Origin: Symbiodolus clandestinus
GTDB lineage: Bacteria; Pseudomonadota; Gammaproteobacteria; Enterobacterales; G038960095
Reading direction: 5' to 3'
Assembly: GCA_038960095.1 (NCBI GenBank)
Contig: CP152425.1
Span: 620,001-684,000 of the forward strand
Length of the DNA: 64,000 bases
Positions 56,621 through 64,000 of the stretch are shown piece after piece (positions within the stretch are counted from its first letter, which is position 1; every line of letters begins with the position of its first letter). Under the pieces are notes generated by a model. The model saw only the letters and a list, made by a program, of their open reading frames with translations, was not told the DNA's origin and ran no database searches. The translations under genes were made by a program, and so were the position numbers.

Positions 56621-58324
56621 ATGTTTTGGAAAAATTACCTTAAGATAATCTATCGTTGTTATCGAATCATTAGTTGGAGATTTAAGCAGTGGTATGGGCT
56701 AAATAAAGATAAAGGCTCCTGGTGGAGTTTTTGGAGGCGACGCCTATTTCGTAGCGGTAAGCATCCCATTTTAGGGAAGGTGATTAAAGTAACTGTGCAT
56801 CTTACTCGGATTTACCGGAGTAAGTGCAGCCGAATTATCCAGCAACCGAGAGCTCATAACATTCGCCTTTCGCAGCGAAGCTTGGTAAAACGGCAAACGA
56901 CTAAATCAGTATCTACCCTTGAAAAATTCAGGCATAACCCTGATCACAGAAAGTTATCTCCTATAAAGATCGGTGTAAAGAGTATCCGAGTTAAACAAAT
57001 ATCCTTTATCGAAAGAAAAAAATTAGCTATATCCAATAAAGTATGGCAGTGTGCAACCGTTGGTAGTTCTCTAGGTGCCTGTGTTTTTGAACCACATTCC
57101 CGGCGCCTCTTGATTGGCCGCATGCTAAAGCAGCGCATGTTAAGGCAGCGCATGTTAAAGCGGCGCATGCTAACCTCCCCAGTTTTTGATGCCTATAGGC
57201 CTGTGGAGATCATAATTTACCCAATTTATATACCGTTAATTTTTCCGGAAATTTTTTATTTTCTTCATCCTACAGTTCCTACGTCAAAAGACTTGCCTTC
57301 TGAACGATCTGACAGTTATCTAGATAATAATAAATATAATTTAAGAAATTTTAATGAAAGAAACCAAGTTTTTAATCATACTTGCTTAATTAATATCACT
57401 GGAAGTTGTTATTGCCATGAAGAATTTGGCATTGAAGAGGCTCGTAAGTTAGTTATGAGAAAAAATGGAGCAGCCGCACTAGAGCTATTTGAAAAGTGTG
57501 AAATGTGTACAGCATGTAAAAATTGTATAAAGTGTAAAGATTGTAAAAACTGTGGAGAGTGTAGAAATAAAAATTGTAGAGATTGTATAGAATGTAAAGT
57601 CTGTATAAAATGCGAAAATTGTGTAAAATGTAAAAATTGTAAAGATATTTTTAGCAAACTTAATCCAGATGTAGAAATACCTTCTGTTTTTGAATACTTA
57701 TTTGATGAAACTTTAAATTTTGATAAGCTAACAATCAAAAAAGAGGAAGCTAAAAAAATACTAATATTGATGCAGAAAAATTTTGTTGAATATATTCATT
57801 GTTTTCAGAAGGAAATAGGATTAAAAGATGAAGAATATATTGAGGATTTAGTGATGGATTTCATTAAGAATAAGTTATCAATTACGTGGCTTTCCTGTAA
57901 ATGCAGGGAAGCGGGTGATTATTTATGCTGTTTTACAATAGAAAAAATACTAAAAACAGATAATTTAAATTATTTTGTAATAAAGAAAAAAGAAAACATT
58001 ACAAAAGAATGTATTGAGGCTTTTGAAAAATTATCAGAAGAATTTTTTCTGGCATTGAAAAATAATTTTTTAAATAAAGATGATTTGGATTCGCATTCAG
58101 TAGTTACAAACGGTGGAATCATTTTATATCCTGAAACGGAAAGTATTTTGGTAATAGATGACTGGAATCCGTGTAATAAAATAGCTTATCATCTATCTTT
58201 CGAAAATAATCAGCCAGATGTTTTGGATTCAAATGAAGTAGCAGTGAAAGATAGTGTTTTAACAAATACCTGGAATAATCCAAACATAGGAATCTCTAGC
58301 ACCGTTATTTGGCCAAATGATTAG
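56621..58324 (+). CDS. Large protein with a cysteine-triplet array (unknown family)
   Basis: 567 residues from ATG 56621, behind AGAAGG; TTG 56600 would add seven. Three parts can be seen. Residues 1-215 are very basic and Trp/Arg-rich (SWWSFWRRRLFRSGKHPILG), with a three-fold 5-residue repeat MLKQR/MLRQR/MLKRR near 167-182. Residues 293-340 hold 16 cysteines, spaced every third residue with a single longer gap: CEMCTACKNC, IKCKDCKNCGEC, then CRDCIECKVC and IKCENCVKCKNC. Residues 341-567 form a Lys/Glu-rich domain with more Cys (WLSCKCREAGDYLCCF) and a conserved-looking end (ILVIDDWNPCNKIAYHLSFE). From about 57280 the base composition is clearly more AT-rich than in the first third, which hints at a composite origin. 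No signal peptide or known domain. Metal or cluster binding is plausible from the cysteines but not shown. Confidence 0.75.
   Translation: MFWKNYLKIIYRCYRIISWRFKQWYGLNKDKGSWWSFWRRRLFRSGKHPILGKVIKVTVHLTRIYRSKCSRIIQQPRAHNIRLSQRSLVKRQTTKSVSTLEKFRHNPDHRKLSPIKIGVKSIRVKQISFIERKKLAISNKVWQCATVGSSLGACVFEPHSRRLLIGRMLKQRMLRQRMLKRRMLTSPVFDAYRPVEIIIYPIYIPLIFPEIFYFLHPTVPTSKDLPSERSDSYLDNNKYNLRNFNERNQVFNHTCLINITGSCYCHEEFGIEEARKLVMRKNGAAALELFEKCEMCTACKNCIKCKDCKNCGECRNKNCRDCIECKVCIKCENCVKCKNCKDIFSKLNPDVEIPSVFEYLFDETLNFDKLTIKKEEAKKILILMQKNFVEYIHCFQKEIGLKDEEYIEDLVMDFIKNKLSITWLSCKCREAGDYLCCFTIEKILKTDNLNYFVIKKKENITKECIEAFEKLSEEFFLALKNNFLNKDDLDSHSVVTNGGIILYPETESILVIDDWNPCNKIAYHLSFENNQPDVLDSNEVAVKDSVLTNTWNNPNIGISSTVIWPND
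57121..57175 (+). repeat. 15-bp tandem repeats in the cysteine-array gene
   Basis: Three copies of a 15-bp unit related to CATGCTAAAGCAGCG (starting 57121, 57136 and 57151) and a partial fourth. Encodes MLKQR-type repeats. Confidence 0.85.
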
Positions 58325-58533
58325 TAACAGCTTCGCCAACTTAAGTATCTAGTAGATAAATTTTTATTCAACATATTAAATATCAAAACTTAACACGGTG
58401 GACATACGCCGACCGATCAGCTAGAAAAATAATTTGCTTTCCTAAATCCGTAAAAAAATCATCGGTGCTTAACTTGATAAAGTTTACTATCAGTCAATTA
58501 TGAACCAATAGTTCCATTTTAGCTACGAAGCTA

Positions 58534-58782
58534 TTAACACTTACGAATAAGATAGCGATAGGTAATAGGGGAAGTATCGGTGGCAGTTGCTAGCAGCTGA
58601 TGGCCCATAAAACGACAAAAATTAGGGATATCTCGAGTGGTTGCCGGATCATCAGCAACCACTAGTAGAGTTTGCTGGGAAGCCAGAGCACGTACAGCTT
58701 TGCGTATTAGCATAACGGGTTCTGGACAACGTAAACCCAGGGTACTGATGGTTTGGTCAGATTTGGGGAAGGTAGTAAACAT
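58534..58782 (-). CDS. tusA: Sulfur carrier protein TusA
   Basis: Accepts sulfur from IscS and passes it on for 2-thiouridine formation in tRNA wobble positions. 82 residues, against 81 in E. coli. The persulfide cysteine is in LGLRCPEPVMLIRKAVR; VVADDPATTRDIPNFCRFM and ITYRYLIRKC follow. A stand-alone gene, as in E. coli. The tRNA-Glu of this window would be one target of the pathway. Confidence 0.95.
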   Translation of the reverse strand: MFTTFPKSDQTISTLGLRCPEPVMLIRKAVRALASQQTLLVVADDPATTRDIPNFCRFMGHQLLATATDTSPITYRYLIRKC

Positions 58783-59005
58783 GGTTGGTAATCAACCGTT
58801 CTAGTCAATGAGGTTTCTATCAATTAATTCTTTATCCTAACAAAATCTCATTGGAACCGTCTACTATAAAAAGTAAAATCCCTATCCGTAAATAGATGGG
58901 GATAAAACAATAAGCTAATTTTTAAAAAGTAATAAATATATTAAAAAATAATTATAAAAATTCAACCTATTTGTAGTATAGGTAGCATTTGAGGAATTAC
59001 TTGTA
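58783..59005. other. AT-rich gap upstream of tusA
   Basis: About 220 bases, strongly AT-rich, with no open frame. It should contain the tusA promoter. Confidence 0.4.
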
Positions 59006-59365
59006 TTAAACTAGGCCTACAGTAAACTTTTCTGGAGAAGGAGAAAAGGTTGCCATGCTATTATTTAATTGATTTTCCTGCCATGCTGTTCTAATTAATT
59101 TCTTGCCTTCAGAAAAAGCCACAGAAGCTTGTTTGGAAATTACCCCTGATCCTTTTGGTTTTTTAATAAGCTCTTGTATTCTCTGATTGACTTTACTTAA
59201 AACCTGACTAATCAGACTAGTAACAGATAAAATTTCGTTTACATTTTATTTTTTTAAATAAACAGAATAATCTACAGAGCTATTATGATTATTTAATGCT
59301 TCATTTAATGATTTTTCTAAATAAATCAGACAACAAGCAATGGCCTTAATTATATAATCAGCTTT
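59006..59365 (-). pseudogene. Decayed unrecognised gene fragment
   Basis: About 119 codons in one frame on the minus strand with a single in-frame TAA after about 40 codons. Encodes ADYIIKAIACCLIYLEKSLN before the stop, and ILSVTSLISQVLSKVNQRIQ and SGVISKQASVAFSEGKKLIR after it, ending TVGLV. No start codon precedes it and an upstream TAG closes the frame. Helical, Lys/Ser-rich; no family recognised. The long open frame in AT-rich DNA favours a former gene. Confidence 0.45.
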
Positions 59366-59570
59366 CTAAAAAATCTACAGTATGGAATTTGTAGGAAATC
59401 ATCTGCTGTTGGCATTAATAGGCACGACTAAGGGAAAATAACAGCTAAAATAGTCGAAAGTTTAGTGCGGAGTTCCGTGAGCGACGAATGATTGGCTGAA
59501 CCGATGATAAAAATAGGATATACTAAAAAACACTTTGCAGTTTTTCATCACTAAACAGAGAAATAGCACC

Positions 59571-60116
59571 ATGAATGCTATGTTATTGCTCTATTCAAGT
59601 CGTAATGGACACACTCAGCATATTATTCAGAAAGTGGCGCAGTATCTAGGAGAACAGGGAATTGACTGCGACGTAGCAGATCTACATTGTCTTGCTAATC
59701 CTGAATGGCAGCAATATCAACAAGTGATTGTAGGTGCTTCCATTCGTTATGGTAATTTTCATCCACTACTATGGCGGTTTGTTCGCCAGCATTCCCAGGC
59801 ACTGAATCAGCGAAAAACCGCTTTTTTTTGTGTAAGCCTGGTAGCGCGTAAAGCTTCGAAGTGTACCCTAGAGGGGAATCCTTATTTGCGAAAATTTCTG
59901 AAACACTCGCCTTGGCAGCCCACCCTTTGTAAGGCCTTTGCGGGTGCCTTACGTTATCCGCATTACCGTTGGTTTGAGCGGAGGATCATTCAACTGATTA
60001 TGGCACTAACAGGGGGAGAAACTGATGTTACACAAGAGATTGTGTATACCGAGTGGCAACACGTTGACAATTTCGCTAGGCAATGTGCTGAAAAACTCTG
60101 TTTATCAGGATCCTAA
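59571..60116 (+). CDS. hemG: Menaquinone-dependent protoporphyrinogen oxidase
   Basis: Flavodoxin-like FMN protein that oxidises protoporphyrinogen IX to protoporphyrin IX using respiratory quinones. 181 residues from ATG 59571, the E. coli length; earlier in-frame codons lack support. FMN-binding LLYSSRNGHTQHII, VIVGASIRYGNFHP and the C-terminal FAGALRYPHYRWFERRII are typical, and the long loop of HemG is present. It lies just upstream of an rrn operon, as in E. coli hemG-rrnA. Confidence 0.95.
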   Translation: MNAMLLLYSSRNGHTQHIIQKVAQYLGEQGIDCDVADLHCLANPEWQQYQQVIVGASIRYGNFHPLLWRFVRQHSQALNQRKTAFFCVSLVARKASKCTLEGNPYLRKFLKHSPWQPTLCKAFAGALRYPHYRWFERRIIQLIMALTGGETDVTQEIVYTEWQHVDNFARQCAEKLCLSGS

Positions 60117-60202
60117 TGCCCTGGATATCAGGGAAGATTACCTCTAAAATTACTAACTTTGGACTTACTGTCTATCAATTGTTTTTCACCGTTATTTTTT
60201 AC

Positions 60203-60230
60203 TTGCAATTCCAAGAAAAACGCTTAAAAT
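60203..60230 (+). promoter_or_regulatory. Promoter of the second rrn operon
   Basis: TTGCAA and TAAAAT with a 16-base spacer, about 150 bases before 16S. A boxA-like GCTCTTTAAA follows at 60291-60300, where similarity to the first operon begins. Confidence 0.65.
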
Positions 60231-60379
60231 GCATTTTCTTGTCGAACTGCTTTAAGCAAGTTAGCGGCGAGTCGGTAAGATCAAAGCCGAGCTCTTTAAA
60301 AATTTAGACAAACAATCTGTGTGGGCAGTTAGTTGAGGTACTGATTAGTTGGTACCGAAATTGAGAATTAAAGATTTTA

Positions 60380-61925
<1,546 letters not shown>

Positions 61926-62027
61926 CTATACAGTAAAGGTACCGATTAATTGGTGGCTGAGATTGACTGCTCACAGAGATTGTTTGTCGTGTTTAGAAGC
62001 TAGAAGTCAGAATCTGACAACTGAATT

Positions 62028-62104
62028 GGGTCTGTAGCTCAGGTGGTTAGAGTGCACCCCTGATAAGGGTGAGGTCGGTGGTTCAAGTCCACCCAGACCC
62101 ACCA
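62028..62104 (+). tRNA. tRNA-Ile (anticodon GAT)
   Basis: 77 bases with encoded CCA. Acceptor GGGTCTG pairs with CAGACCC. Anticodon loop CTGATAA. In the 16S-23S spacer, as in E. coli rrnA. Confidence 0.98.
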
Positions 62105-62177
62105 CTCTAGAATATAAAAATTGGAAATCAGCAACGCACAACCTGTTTTAATCTAACTTCTAACTTATGAATTAAGG

Positions 62178-62253
62178 GGGGCTATAGCTCAGCTGGGAGA
62201 GCGCCTGCTTTGCACGCAGGAGGTCAGCGGTTCGATCCCGCTTAGCTCCACCA
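62178..62253 (+). tRNA. tRNA-Ala (anticodon TGC)
   Basis: 76 bases with encoded CCA. Anticodon loop TTTGCAC. The T stem is AGCGG with CCGCT, a compensated pair change from E. coli. Second spacer tRNA. Confidence 0.98.
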
Positions 62254-62325
62254 AGTCAGTGGTCAGGTTTCAGGGATTAGATTTCAGAGGGATTCCGAGA
62301 ATTAATTGCTGAGAGTTGACGAAAC

Positions 62326-62336
62326 GTTCTTTAACA
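62326..62336 (+). promoter_or_regulatory. boxA of the second 23S leader
   Basis: GTTCTTTAACA, at the same distance from 23S as in the first operon. Confidence 0.6.
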
Positions 62337-62471
62337 ATTTGGATAGTAGCGACCTAAAGACTTTGAGTTTATGGTTAGGTGTAGTGTGCGAGGGGCTCAG
62401 AGATTTCTATTTTTCTGATAACTAACTACCAACATTCTAACGGTGAGTAATGAAGTTGTTTTGGGTTGTAG

Positions 62472-64000
<1,529 letters not shown>

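Overview
The window looks like the chromosome of a host-associated gammaproteobacterium close to the Enterobacterales. Three things point there. The housekeeping proteins align with E. coli families almost residue for residue. Several neighbourhoods are enterobacterial: trxB-cydD, ftsK-lolA, epmB/efp divergent, asd next to yhgN, rrs-tRNAGlu-rrl-rrf-tRNAAsp-tRNATrp (as in E. coli rrnC), and hemG directly before an rrs-tRNAIle-tRNAAla-rrl operon (as in rrnA). Decayed insertion sequences of at least six families (IS1, IS3, IS4/Tn5-like, IS982, IS701-like, IS21/IS30), broken genes, an ankyrin-repeat protein and a moderately AT-rich composition suggest an insect or protist endosymbiont at an intermediate stage of genome decay. 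I cannot name the genus from sequence alone.

Layout. 1-17.6 kb is mostly housekeeping: cydD (cut by the window edge), trxB, a lipoprotein amidase, an IS1 remnant, ubiA, mntH, pabA, pgi, ftsK-lolA, an orphan PilV-type minor pilin, tpiA, fpr, hemN and engB. 17.7-22.6 kb is an accessory island: a decayed IS3 element with a 326-bp Tn5-like element nested in its right end, an IS1 remnant, a 777-residue ankyrin protein and an IS982 remnant. 22.7-36.4 kb is the intact S10-spc-alpha ribosomal protein superoperon (rpsJ to rplQ, with secY and rpoA), preceded by an S10-like leader hairpin. An rrn operon follows it directly (36.6-42.0 kb).

42-60 kb mixes a frameshifted wzxE, a broken rimJ, ispB, mdh, epmB/efp, an IS701-like remnant, a small membrane protein, rpmBG, rpsP-rimM-trmD-rplS, an unrecognised 180-residue protein, asd, yhgN, an IS21/IS30 chimera with a 16-nt homopolymer, a large cysteine-array protein, tusA and hemG. 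A second rrn operon begins at 60.4 kb and runs off the end.

How the genes work together. Most of the window is translation machinery: 29 ribosomal proteins of the superoperon region and the bL28/bL33/bL19/bS16 cluster, two rrn operons, five tRNAs, EF-P and its modifying enzyme EpmB, TrmD, RimM and EngB. The metabolic genes fit an aerobic or microaerobic cell with an ubiquinone respiratory chain: ispB and ubiA for quinone, hemN and hemG for haem, cydD for cytochrome bd assembly, mdh, pgi and tpiA. The loss of wzxE and rimJ and the IS debris show that surface polysaccharide and dispensable modification functions are eroding. The most unusual objects are the cysteine-triplet array protein (56.6-58.3 kb), the ankyrin gene with perfect 99-bp internal repeats, the nested non-autonomous transposon, and a divergent ribosomal protein S10.
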